From: Chloroflexota bacterium
Lineage (GTDB): Bacteria > Chloroflexota > UBA11872
Direction: 5' to 3'
Length of the DNA stretch: 49,647 bases
Assembly (NCBI GenBank): GCA_022820025.1
Contig: JAJEGF010000053.1
Coordinates: 1-49,647 of the forward strand
The translations under genes and the position numbers were made by a program. A model generated the notes under the pieces. The model saw only the letters and a program-made list of their open reading frames with translations. It was not told where the DNA came from and searched no databases. This document shows, piece by piece, positions 1 through 7,925 of this stretch (within the stretch, counting starts at the first letter, position 1; every line of letters begins with the position of its first letter).

Positions 1-109
1 CCCCGGCAACTGTTCGGGCTCTGGGTCAGCGCTCGGGCCGGGACGACCTCGCTCACCGACGGTCTCAAGGGACCCAGGGGTCAACGGTCTGTCCCGGCCC
101 GTCCACGCT

Positions 110-131
110 GTCCTTGGCCACTTCCAAGGAC
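110..131. terminator. Perfect 8-bp hairpin near the window edge
   Basis: GTCCTTGG (110-117) and CCAAGGAC (124-131) are perfect inverted repeats with a 6-nt loop. The hairpin is about 205 nt beyond the polA stop, so it could end a read-through transcript or belong to a gene outside the window. No U tract follows on either side, so the terminator call is weak. Confidence 0.25.
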
Positions 132-258
132 CCCGAAACATCCAAGCCTCAGCACATACAAGGGGTCCTCCGGTCGAGGTGCCAACCCGCCCGCTCCGCC
201 GCCTCAGGCCACCTTCAACCCGCCCCAAACCCACCAAAAAAGCGCCCCGAATCACCTC

Positions 259-282
259 AAGAGTTTCTTGGAAGAAACTCTT
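259..282. terminator. 24-bp palindrome downstream of polA (terminator or operator)
   Basis: AAGAGTTTCTT (259-269) and AAGAAACTCTT (272-282) form a perfect 11-bp inverted repeat separated only by GG. It is unusually AT-rich for this sequence and starts about 55 nt past the polA stop codon. Reading leftwards, a U6 run occurs 18 nt after it (235-240). A 2-nt spacer is too tight for an ordinary hairpin loop, so a dimeric-regulator operator is an equally good reading. Confidence 0.4.
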
Positions 283-336
283 AATGCGCGCGAGACCCCC
301 AATTTCCACCCCTCACCAACCCGCTCCCGCCGCCCC

Positions 337-3015
337 CTAGATCTCCCGCATATCCCGCCAATTCATTCCGGCCTTCGCATCCACCGCCAGCGGCACCTGC
401 AACCGCACCGCCTTCGTCATCACCCCCCGCGCTACCGTCGCGAAGCCGTCCAACTCCTCCGCCGGCAGTTCGAACAGCAGATCGTCATGCACCTGCAGCA
501 GCATCCGCGCCGCGAACCCTTCGTCGCGGATCGCCCGGTCCAGCTTCACCATCGCCACCTTCATGATGTCCGCCGTCGTCCCCTGGATCGGCATGTTGAT
601 CGCCATCCGCTCCGCCGCCGCCCGCTCGTGAAACGCCCGCGACTGCAACTCCGGCAGATACCGCCGCCTGTTGAACAGCGTCTCCACGTACCCCCGCTCA
701 TGCGCCTGCGCGATGGTCGAGTCCATGTACCCCTTCACGCCCGGATACGTCGCGAAATACGTCTCGATAAACGCCGCCGCCTCCCGCCGCGAAAACTCCG
801 TCCGCGACGCCAGCCCCTGCGCGCTGATCCCGTACACGATCCCGAAATTGGTCGTCTTCGCCAGCCGCCGCATGTCCTCCGTCACCTCGTCCAGCCCCAC
901 CTCATGCAGGCTCGCCGCGGTGGCCGAGTGGATGTCGTGCCCGTTCGCGAACGCCTGGCACATCGCCGCGTCCTCGCTGATATGCGCCAGCACCCGCAGG
1001 TCGATCTGCGAGTAATCGATCGCCAGCAACGTCCACCCCTCGCGCCCCGCCACAAACGCCCGACGGATTTCGCGTCCGCGTTCGGTTCGGATCGGGATGT
1101 TCTGCAAATTCGGATTCGCCGACGACAACCGCCCCGTCGCCGTCCCCGCCTGGTTGAACGTCGTATGCAGCCGCCCCGTCGACGGATGCGCCAGGTCCGG
1201 CAGCGTGTCGATGTACGTCGACTTCAACTTGCTCAGCTCCCGGTACTCCAGCACCCGCCCCACGATCGGGTTGGCGTCAACCAACTCTTCCAGCACCCCG
1301 CTGGCCGTGGAGTAATTCCCACTCCTGGTCCTACGTGCCGCCGGCAGTTCCATCTCCTCGAACAGCACCGTCCCCAGCTGCTTCGGTGAGTTGACGTTGA
1401 ACTCATGCCCCGCGTCCGCGTAGATCCCCGACTGCAACTCCGCAATCTCCTCCGCCATCTCCCGCGACAGCTCGCCCAACGCCCCCGCGTCCAGCGTGAT
1501 CCCCCGCCGCTCCATCTCGCTCAACACCAGCGCCAGCGGCATCTCCACGTCATGCAGCAGTTCCGTCAGCTTCAGGTCGTCGATCTCCGCGTCCATCTCC
1601 TCCGCCAGCCCCAGCGCCAGCGCCGCCCGCAGAGCCGCCGGCGCTGCCACGTCCTCCGCCTCCGGCCGCATCAGACCGCCCGCCACCTGCGCATCCGGCA
1701 GCGGCGGCTCCACCTCGATCCCCCGCCGCCTGAACACCAGGTCGTCCAGCGTTCCGGGAATCGCGTTCGGCGTCGCCACATACGCCGCCAGCAGCAGGTC
1801 GGTCTCAACCCCTCGCAGCGCCACCTCCCGCGACGCCAGCGCGCTATTCAGCGCCTTCGAGTCAAACGCCGCCTTCCCCGCCTCAGCGTCCTCCAACCAC
1901 CCCCGCAACTCCTCCAGCGCCCCGGACTCTTCATCCAGGCTCACGTACGCCGTCTCACCACCCCACGCCAATCCCAACCCCAGCAGTTCCACGCTCCATG
2001 ACGATCCCCGCGTATACGGAAACACCGCCACCCGCTCCGCGCCTGCCAGATCCTCCGCCAGCGCCCGCGCGCGCTCCGCATCCGTCACCACCGCCGGCTC
2101 CACTTCCGGCAGTCCGGCACCGCGTTCCTCCGACACCTCCAGGAAGCTCATCCGCTCAGCCACGTTGCGGAACTGCAACTCCCGCATCAGCCCCTGCACG
2201 GCCTCCGCGTCCGCCTGCCACAGCCGCGTCCGCTCCGCGTCGAACGCCACCGGCACGTCGCACACGATCGTCGCCAGCCGCCGCGACAGGTACGCCACCT
2301 CTTCCTGCCCCTCCAGCCGCCGCCGGATCGCCGGCCGCAGGTCTTCCAGGTGCGCGTAAATCTCGTCTATGTCCTCGTAGTCCTTAAGTAGCGTTGAAGC
2401 CGTCTTCTCGCCCACCCCCTTCACGCCCGGAATGTTGTCCGAGCTATCCCCCACCAGCCCCTTGAAATCCACCACCTGCGACGGCCGGATTCCCCACCGG
2501 TCCTCGATCGCCGCCTCGTCGTAAATCAGCGGCTGCCCCGTCCGCGGATTCGTGCTCAGCACCCGCACGTAGGGCGTCACCAGCTGCAGCGCGTCCCGGT
2601 CCCCGGTGATCAGCCAGACGTCAAACCCGTCCGCCTCCGCCTGCCGCGCCAGCGTGCCCAGCACGTCATCGGCCTCGTACGGCTCCAGGTCGTAGATCGG
2701 AATCCCCAACACCTCGAGCAGCTCCCGGATCCGCCCAAACTGCGCAACCAGCATGTCGTCCGGCGCTTCCCGGTGTGCCTTGTACGGCTCGTACATCTCA
2801 TCCCGAAACGTCGGACCCGGCAGGTCAAACGCCGCGGCCGCGTGGTCCGGCGAGAGTTCCTCAACCACCCGCAGCAGGATGTTCGTAAAGCCGAAGACCG
2901 CGTTGGTGGGCTCGCCCGTCGAGGTGGCGAAGTGGCGCGGCACCGCGTGGTAGGCGCGATGAATCAACGACATCGCGTCCAGAACCACAAGGCGGGGGCG
3001 CTCGGAAGCGTCCAT
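337..3015 (-). CDS. polA: DNA polymerase I
   Basis: Repair and Okazaki-processing DNA polymerase of 892 residues. The first ~285 residues are the 5'-3' exonuclease, with metal-site motifs EADDVLGT, GDRDALQ and GDSSDNIPGVKG. The middle region resembles the 3'-5' exonuclease fold, but the usual DxE motif is absent (AVFPYTRGSS stands there), so proofreading is probably lost, as in Taq. The polymerase domain has motif A (DYSQIDLRVLAH), motif B (RRLAKTTNFGIVYG) and motif C. Motif C reads VHDD where most family members have VHDE. The frame opens further upstream, but the ATG at 3015 begins the conserved N-terminus and lies 7 nt after a TAGACT -10 element. That arrangement suggests leaderless expression. 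The divergent sensor kinase begins only 35 bp away. Confidence 0.97.
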   Translation of the reverse strand: MDASERPRLVVLDAMSLIHRAYHAVPRHFATSTGEPTNAVFGFTNILLRVVEELSPDHAAAAFDLPGPTFRDEMYEPYKAHREAPDDMLVAQFGRIRELLEVLGIPIYDLEPYEADDVLGTLARQAEADGFDVWLITGDRDALQLVTPYVRVLSTNPRTGQPLIYDEAAIEDRWGIRPSQVVDFKGLVGDSSDNIPGVKGVGEKTASTLLKDYEDIDEIYAHLEDLRPAIRRRLEGQEEVAYLSRRLATIVCDVPVAFDAERTRLWQADAEAVQGLMRELQFRNVAERMSFLEVSEERGAGLPEVEPAVVTDAERARALAEDLAGAERVAVFPYTRGSSWSVELLGLGLAWGGETAYVSLDEESGALEELRGWLEDAEAGKAAFDSKALNSALASREVALRGVETDLLLAAYVATPNAIPGTLDDLVFRRRGIEVEPPLPDAQVAGGLMRPEAEDVAAPAALRAALALGLAEEMDAEIDDLKLTELLHDVEMPLALVLSEMERRGITLDAGALGELSREMAEEIAELQSGIYADAGHEFNVNSPKQLGTVLFEEMELPAARRTRSGNYSTASGVLEELVDANPIVGRVLEYRELSKLKSTYIDTLPDLAHPSTGRLHTTFNQAGTATGRLSSANPNLQNIPIRTERGREIRRAFVAGREGWTLLAIDYSQIDLRVLAHISEDAAMCQAFANGHDIHSATAASLHEVGLDEVTEDMRRLAKTTNFGIVYGISAQGLASRTEFSRREAAAFIETYFATYPGVKGYMDSTIAQAHERGYVETLFNRRRYLPELQSRAFHERAAAERMAINMPIQGTTADIMKVAMVKLDRAIRDEGFAARMLLQVHDDLLFELPAEELDGFATVARGVMTKAVRLQVPLAVDAKAGMNWRDMREI

Positions 3016-3022
3016 ACTGATC

Positions 3023-3028
3023 AGTCTA
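3023..3028 (-). promoter_or_regulatory. Leaderless-type -10 element of polA
   Basis: On the minus strand TAGACT is followed by GATCAGT (7 nt) and then the polA ATG. No Shine-Dalgarno sequence is visible. This TANNNT-7-ATG spacing puts the expected transcription start at or next to the A of the start codon. Confidence 0.5.
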
Positions 3029-3050
3029 CGCGGCCCCTCTTCGCTGCCCC

Positions 3051-5138
3051 GTGCACCAGCCCTCCCCAACCAGGTCCGGCCGCCGCTGGACCCGCTCCCT
3101 GGCCGGCCAGATCGCGATCTTGGCCGCCGTGCCAACGGCCGCCGTCCTGCTGGCCGTCGCCGTTCTCACCCTCTTCCTCAACCAGCACTCCCGCCTCGAA
3201 ACCCTCCTCCAGGCCGAGACCGACCGCGCCCTCGCCCTCGCCACCCCCATCGAGCGCGCCCTAACCGAGACCCTCCGCGCCAACCTCCGGTCCACCTCCC
3301 CCACTCCGCCCAACCTCTTCCTCCACCGCACCACCGACGCCAGCCCCACCCAACAGCTCGACGAGGCTCTCCAAGCCCCGGCGACGGTAACCATTCAACA
3401 AGCTCGTTCAACCGACGCCCTCGCTCTCTCCAGCGTCATCCGAACCAGCACCGGCCAGTCCGCCGTCATAGCCGCCATCCCTGATGGCACCCTCATCCGC
3501 CTCGGCGTCATCCAGGTCGCCTCGGCAACCGCTGAATCCCCCTGGCGCACCTTCCTCCAGGACCTCATCCCTACCGCCCCCAACGCCACCCTGGGCCTCG
3601 TCGACGCCGCCGCCTACGTCGCCTTCCACCAGGACCTCGACCAAACCGGTCGCTCCGTCACCTCCTCCAGCCAACCTGGCGATCCGCTCTTCCGGACAGC
3701 CTCCGGCGCCCTCCTCCGCGGTCCCGTGGTCGGCACCCAGCGCATCACCGGTTTCGCCCCCCTGGGAGCCACCGGCTGGCGCCTCATCGTCGAACGTCCC
3801 TGGACCGCCGCCCTCGAAGCCTTCAGCGGACCCGGCCTCCTTGTCCTAATCCCCCTCCTCGGCGCCGCCCTGCTCCCCGCCGCCCTCATCGGCCTTACTG
3901 CCGTCCGTGCCACCCGCCGCTTGCGCGACCTCGCCCTGGCCGCCCGCCGCATCGCCGGTGGCGACTTTCGCCCGATCCCCACGCCAGTCCGAACCGGCGA
4001 CGAAATCGAGGACCTCACCACCCAGTTCGAATCCATGGCCCGCCAGCTCCAGTCCCTGTACGGCTCCCTTGAGCGGCGCGTCGCCGACCGCACCCGCGAG
4101 CTCGAAATTGTCGTCCGCGTCGCCCGCTCCATCACCCAGACCCTCGACGCCCGCGAAATCCTCCGCGTGAGTGCCGCTGAACTTCCCCGCCACCCCCGCA
4201 TCCAGGCCGCCTACGTCCGCCTCGCACCCACCCAGACTGAGCAACTCGGCCTCGCCGTACCGCCCCCACCCGACTGGGGCGAGGCGGTGCCCAGTGAGGA
4301 CTCCGAGCCCAACAGCTCACTCCTCAGCCACCCCACGCCCACCGGCGACTGGGCGCATGCCCTTCCCCTGACCGTGGCCGATGAAACAGGTGCCCTCCTG
4401 GTCCGCACCGCCGACAACGACAGCGACGAACTCTCCAACTTCCTCCTCACCGTCGCCGCCCAGATTGGCATCGCCCTCGAAAACGCCCTGCGCTACCGCC
4501 AGGGCCAGGCGCGTGCCGCCCTCGATGAGCGCATGCGCCTCGCCCGCGACATCCACGACACCGTCGCCCAGAGCCTCACCGGCGTCATCGTCCACCTCGA
4601 AGCGTTGGAGCACGCCGCCGGCGACGCCCTCGCCGCCGCCGACCACCGCACCCGCGCGCTCGACCTGGCTCGCGTCGGCCTGCGCGAAGCCCGCCTCTCC
4701 GTCCAGGGACTCCGCGCCTCCGCCCTTGATGGTCAGGATCTCAGCGACGCCCTCGCCGCCGTTGTCGCCCGCGCCGACGCCTCCGGTCAGGCCGCCGCGC
4801 GCTTCAGCCTCCAGGGCGACGCCGCCGGGGTTCCCGTGCCCATCGCCAACGAGCTCCTGCGCATCGGCGAAGAGGCCCTCGCCAACGCCCTCCGGCATGC
4901 CTCGCCCGCCCACGTCCTCACCAGCCTCCAGGTAACCGAGGATGATGTCCGCCTCGTTGTGGAAGACGACGGCGCCGGCATCGATCCCGCCGACTCCAGC
5001 GAGTCCGGCTACGGCTTGCTTGGCATGCGCGAGCGCGCAACGCGTCTGGGCGGCACACTCAGCATCGAAAGCCAACCCGGCGAAGGCACCCGCGTGCAGG
5101 CCCACATCCCGCTCCAACCAGCCTCCGACGACCGATGA
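3051..5138 (+). CDS. Membrane sensor histidine kinase, NarL/DesK-type
   Basis: A 695-residue sensor kinase. Order of parts: membrane segment at about residues 20-42, an external sensor region of about 215 residues with no family I can name, a second membrane segment at about 261-285, a HAMP linker to about 340, a GAF-like domain (about 355-490), a HisKA_3 dimerisation helix with phospho-acceptor His502 in RDIHDTVAQ, and a C-terminal ATPase (NALRHAS, DDGAGI, GYGLLGMRERA). HisKA_3 kinases pair with LuxR-type regulators, and the next gene is one, overlapping by four bases (ATGA). The chosen start is GTG at 3051. It has no ribosome binding site and lies 35 bp from the divergent polA start, so transcription probably begins near or inside the coding region. 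The signal sensed is unknown. Confidence 0.93.
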   Translation: MHQPSPTRSGRRWTRSLAGQIAILAAVPTAAVLLAVAVLTLFLNQHSRLETLLQAETDRALALATPIERALTETLRANLRSTSPTPPNLFLHRTTDASPTQQLDEALQAPATVTIQQARSTDALALSSVIRTSTGQSAVIAAIPDGTLIRLGVIQVASATAESPWRTFLQDLIPTAPNATLGLVDAAAYVAFHQDLDQTGRSVTSSSQPGDPLFRTASGALLRGPVVGTQRITGFAPLGATGWRLIVERPWTAALEAFSGPGLLVLIPLLGAALLPAALIGLTAVRATRRLRDLALAARRIAGGDFRPIPTPVRTGDEIEDLTTQFESMARQLQSLYGSLERRVADRTRELEIVVRVARSITQTLDAREILRVSAAELPRHPRIQAAYVRLAPTQTEQLGLAVPPPPDWGEAVPSEDSEPNSSLLSHPTPTGDWAHALPLTVADETGALLVRTADNDSDELSNFLLTVAAQIGIALENALRYRQGQARAALDERMRLARDIHDTVAQSLTGVIVHLEALEHAAGDALAAADHRTRALDLARVGLREARLSVQGLRASALDGQDLSDALAAVVARADASGQAAARFSLQGDAAGVPVPIANELLRIGEEALANALRHASPAHVLTSLQVTEDDVRLVVEDDGAGIDPADSSESGYGLLGMRERATRLGGTLSIESQPGEGTRVQAHIPLQPASDDR

Positions 5139-5788
5139 TCCGCATCCTCATCGCCGACGACCATCCCATCGTCCGCGAAGGCTTCGGCGCCATCGTCAAT
5201 GCTGAAGCTGACATCCAGGTCGTCGCCCAGGCCTCAAACGGCGTAGAGGCCCTTGAGCAGGCCGCCGCTGCCAACCCCGACGTCGCCCTGATGGACCTCC
5301 GCATGCCCAACATGGGCGGCGCCGAAGCCATCCGCCGCCTTCGGCAGACCAATCCCAGCCTGCGCGCCATCGTGCTCACTACCTACGACGACGATGAGGC
5401 CATTTACGAAGCCATCCGCGCCGGCGCCCGCGGCTACCTGCTCAAGGACGTGCGACCCAAAGACCTCGTCCGCGCTATCCGCCGCGTCCACGCCGGCGGC
5501 TCCCTCCTGCAGCCCGTCGTCGTCGAACGCCTCCTCGACCGCCTCGGTCCCGAGGACGCCGACGACGATGCCCAGCCCGTCGAAGCCCTCACCCCGCGCG
5601 AACTCGAGGTCCTACAGATCATGGCCCGCGGCGCCCGCAACCGCGACATTGCCAACGAACTCGTCATTTCCGAACGCACGGTCAAGATCCACGTCGCCAA
5701 CATCATCGCCAAGCTCGGCGTCACCAACCGCACCGCCGCCGTCGTCCGAGCCATCGACCTGAACCTGATCTCTCACCGCGAGACCTAG
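5135..5788 (+). CDS. Response regulator, NarL/FixJ family
   Basis: A 217-residue two-domain regulator. The receiver domain has the acidic pocket D8/D9, phospho-acceptor Asp54 (VALMDLRMP) and Lys104 (YLLKDV). The C-terminal LuxR-type helix-turn-helix begins LTPRELEVLQIMARG and includes ISERTVKIHVANIIAKLGV. It is the cognate partner of the upstream kinase, shown by the ATGA stop/start overlap. It presumably activates or represses target promoters when phosphorylated. No target is evident in the window, and the pair is not linked to a transporter or enzyme gene that would betray its stimulus. Confidence 0.95.
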   Translation: MIRILIADDHPIVREGFGAIVNAEADIQVVAQASNGVEALEQAAAANPDVALMDLRMPNMGGAEAIRRLRQTNPSLRAIVLTTYDDDEAIYEAIRAGARGYLLKDVRPKDLVRAIRRVHAGGSLLQPVVVERLLDRLGPEDADDDAQPVEALTPRELEVLQIMARGARNRDIANELVISERTVKIHVANIIAKLGVTNRTAAVVRAIDLNLISHRET

Positions 5789-5849
5789 GCCAACCGACGT
5801 CGGCGAGGGTCATCAGATAACAGGTCTGACTTCAGTGTGTGGCCTATTG

Positions 5850-6677
5850 CTACCGACTGTCTCCAGCCTCGGGCCTGAACTCCTTCAACGACAACCGCCG
5901 CCCCTTCCCCTGCCGCCTTAGATCCACGATCTCCGCCGCAATCGCAATCGCGATCTCCGCCGGCGTCCGCGCCCCGATGTCCAGCCCGATCGGCGCATAG
6001 ACCTTTTCGAACTGCTCCGGCCCATACCCCTCCGCCAGCAGCGTCCCGTAGACGATGTGAACCCGCCGCCGGCTGCCGATCATCCCGATATACGGCGCGG
6101 GCGAGCCCAGCAGCCGCCGCAGCGCCAGTTCGTCGAACCGGTGCGCCCGCGTCACCAGCACCACGTGCGTGCGCTCGTCCACCTCGAACTCGTCCAGGAA
6201 CTCCTCGAACGGCCGCGCGTGCACCTCGTCCGCCGTCGGAAACCGCTCGCGGTTCGCAAAGTCCGCCCGCTCGTCCACCACGATCGTCTCGAACTCCAGC
6301 ACCGAGGCCAGCCGCGCCAGCGGCACCGCAATGTGTCCCGCCCCCACGATCAGCAACCGCGGAGTCGCCATGATTGGATCCAGCAGGAACCGCGCATACA
6401 CCCGCGCGCGCCGCGACACCCGCTCGCCCTCCGCGTCCAGGTTCACCGCCCGCGGAAGTCCCGAAGCCAGCGTCTCCGCCGCCAGCCGTCCCAGCGCCTG
6501 GTCGATCCCCGGCGTCGCCACGGCCTGCGACAGCCCCTCGCCGGACTCGTAAATTGCCCGCAGGCCAATGTCCCCGGATTCCACGCCCCGCGCGCCCACC
6601 AGGTGCACGAAGACAATGGCCGCCCGCCGCGCCAGCGCCTCCTGGGCCGCCGCCACCGCGGCGGCGCGGTCGATCAC
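5850..6677 (-). CDS. XdhC/CoxF-family maturation protein, Rossmann (C-terminal) part
   Basis: A 275-residue protein carrying the XdhC C-terminal Rossmann domain (LLIVGAGHIAVPLARLA, then VDERADFANRERFP, and MIGSRRRV). XdhC proteins insert and sulfurate the molybdenum cofactor of xanthine dehydrogenase/CO dehydrogenase-type enzymes. In the usual form one polypeptide holds both an N-terminal XdhC_CoxI domain and this domain; here they are two genes. The frame is open upstream, with an ATG at 6704. I prefer GTG at 6677 because it overlaps the preceding gene's stop as GTGA, the arrangement used repeatedly in this window. No molybdenum hydroxylase subunit lies next to it. Confidence 0.88.
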   Translation of the reverse strand: MIDRAAAVAAAQEALARRAAIVFVHLVGARGVESGDIGLRAIYESGEGLSQAVATPGIDQALGRLAAETLASGLPRAVNLDAEGERVSRRARVYARFLLDPIMATPRLLIVGAGHIAVPLARLASVLEFETIVVDERADFANRERFPTADEVHARPFEEFLDEFEVDERTHVVLVTRAHRFDELALRRLLGSPAPYIGMIGSRRRVHIVYGTLLAEGYGPEQFEKVYAPIGLDIGARTPAEIAIAIAAEIVDLRRQGKGRRLSLKEFRPEAGDSR

Positions 6678-7003
6678 GGGCGGACCGGGGGAGCGTCGCT
6701 CCATGACTCCAGCAGCACCTCCAGCGTGCCGCCGCACACGTCGCCCTCGCCCTTGATGTCGTCGATCAGGTCGATCTCCAGCGCCCGCGACCGCCCGTCC
6801 GCCAGCACCCGGATCGCTTCGGCCCGCACGTCCGCTTCCACGCAGCCGCCCCCCACCGTCCCCCAGGTCGACCCGTCCCTGAAGAACAGCATGCGCGCGC
6901 CGATATCCTGCGGCGTCGACCCGCGGCTCGACACCACCACCGCCGAGGCTACCCGCTCACCCTCACCGGTCCGCGCGGCGATCTGCCGGAAATACTCCTC
7001 CAT
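6674..7003 (-). CDS. XdhC/CoxI-family N-terminal domain protein
   Basis: A 109-residue stand-alone XdhC_CoxI domain. Recognisable motifs are VVSSRGSTPQDIGARML, the GTVGGGCVEADV segment and DVCGGTLEVLLE, including the two cysteines typical of the family. It is the first gene of a two-gene unit with the Rossmann-domain partner, joined by a GTGA overlap, so the two halves are probably made in equal amounts and act together in molybdenum-enzyme maturation. A TAGAAT hexamer lies 9 nt before the ATG and there is no clear ribosome binding site. The split could be mistaken for a frameshift, but the clean four-base overlap argues for two real genes. Confidence 0.88.
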   Translation of the reverse strand: MEEYFRQIAARTGEGERVASAVVVSSRGSTPQDIGARMLFFRDGSTWGTVGGGCVEADVRAEAIRVLADGRSRALEIDLIDDIKGEGDVCGGTLEVLLESWSDAPPVRP

Positions 7004-7012
7004 CTCGCCGCG

Positions 7013-7018
7013 ATTCTA
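7013..7018 (-). promoter_or_regulatory. -10 element of the xdhC pair
   Basis: On the minus strand TAGAAT is followed by nine bases and then the ATG of the XdhC N-domain gene. The spacing implies a leaderless or almost leaderless transcript. No convincing -35 hexamer is seen. Confidence 0.4.
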
Positions 7019-7082
7019 TCGCCGTATCACAGGAGAGCAGGCACGCGAGTATCGTCGAAGTCTTCTGACATCGCGCACACCA

Positions 7083-7844
7083 ATGAACGACCAGGCTGTC
7101 GACGATTCATACGCCCGCGGATCGTGGGAAGAACCCGACCACGTCCGCAAATACGTCGGCGCCGTAACCACTCTCGGACTCTGGCAATCCGAGCGGCTGC
7201 TGATCGGCAGGTACATGCCGCAGGGGGGCGCGATCCTTGACATCGGCTGCGGCGCCGGACGGACCACATTCGGCTTATACAAGGCCGGCTACCGCCGCGT
7301 TACCGGCTGCGACCTTTCCGCCGCCATGATCGCCGAGGCCCGGCGCATCGCCGCGGAGCGCGGTCATCCCATCCGTTTCGACGTCGGCGATGCCGTCGCC
7401 ATGCCATACGACGACGCGAGCTTTCACGGAGCCCTGTTCTCCGCCCAGGGGTTCATGTGCATCCCCGGCCGCGAGCGCCGGCTGCAGGCGCTGCGCGAGG
7501 TGCGTCGCGTGCTGCGACCCGGCGGGCACTTCGTTTTCACCACCCACGACCGCGCGTCACCCCGCTTCGTCGAGTTCTGGCGCGAGGAAAGGGCTCGCTG
7601 GGAACGCGGCGAACAGGATTCGCGCCTACTCGACTTCGGCGACCGCCTAATCCCCGACGCCGGCATCCTGACCTACATCCACATCCCGGCGCGTCACGAA
7701 GTCACCAAGCTCATCGCGGACGCCGGCTTGATCCGCGTCGAGGACAAGCTGCGCTCCGAGCTGGCGCTGGAGTCCGAAGCAATCCGCAACTTCAGCGCCG
7801 AATGCCGCATGTGGGTCGTCAGGCGGCCCGAAGAGCGCGCGTAA
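7083..7844 (+). CDS. Class I SAM-dependent methyltransferase
   Basis: A 253-residue methyltransferase with the glycine-rich SAM motif ILDIGCGAGRTTFGL, the acidic motif II end (VTGCDLSAAMI) and post-motif segments DVGDAVAMPYDD and VLRPGGHFVF of the Methyltransf_11/25 type. The substrate cannot be read from the sequence. The frame is open far upstream because of high GC, but ATG 7083 begins the first sensible N-terminus and clears the divergent xdhC gene. The next gene is convergent, so it is transcribed alone. Confidence 0.88.
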   Translation: MNDQAVDDSYARGSWEEPDHVRKYVGAVTTLGLWQSERLLIGRYMPQGGAILDIGCGAGRTTFGLYKAGYRRVTGCDLSAAMIAEARRIAAERGHPIRFDVGDAVAMPYDDASFHGALFSAQGFMCIPGRERRLQALREVRRVLRPGGHFVFTTHDRASPRFVEFWREERARWERGEQDSRLLDFGDRLIPDAGILTYIHIPARHEVTKLIADAGLIRVEDKLRSELALESEAIRNFSAECRMWVVRRPEERA

Positions 7845-7925
7845 AGAAACCCGCTCGCTTATCCCGGCCTTGAGTCAGATCGTTAGTGAGCCCGCCCTGG
7901 GCGACACGCAGCGGCGTCGAGGCCC

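Larger units (their letters stand above)
1..336. other. Window-edge region without a recognisable gene
   Basis: This stretch lies downstream of polA, which reads leftwards, and I see no convincing coding sequence in it. It holds two perfect inverted repeats, at 110-131 and 259-282, which are listed separately. It also holds a run of six A at 235-240, which would be a U run in a leftward transcript. The reading frame open on the plus strand here continues into the antisense of polA and is a shadow. A truncated gene entering from the left edge cannot be excluded. Confidence 0.5.

Noticed and set aside
4024-4036. A GTTCGAATC-like T-loop suggesting a tRNA
   Set aside because: It is inside the sensor kinase coding region and has no cloverleaf around it; no tRNA was found elsewhere either.
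4317-5117. A 266-residue minus-strand frame in the sensor kinase gene
   Set aside because: It is an antisense shadow with no domain pattern; the plus-strand kinase motifs are clear.
6674-6737. A frameshift splitting one xdhC gene
   Set aside because: A GTG start overlapping the stop as GTGA explains the junction without error, and the same junction type is frequent here.
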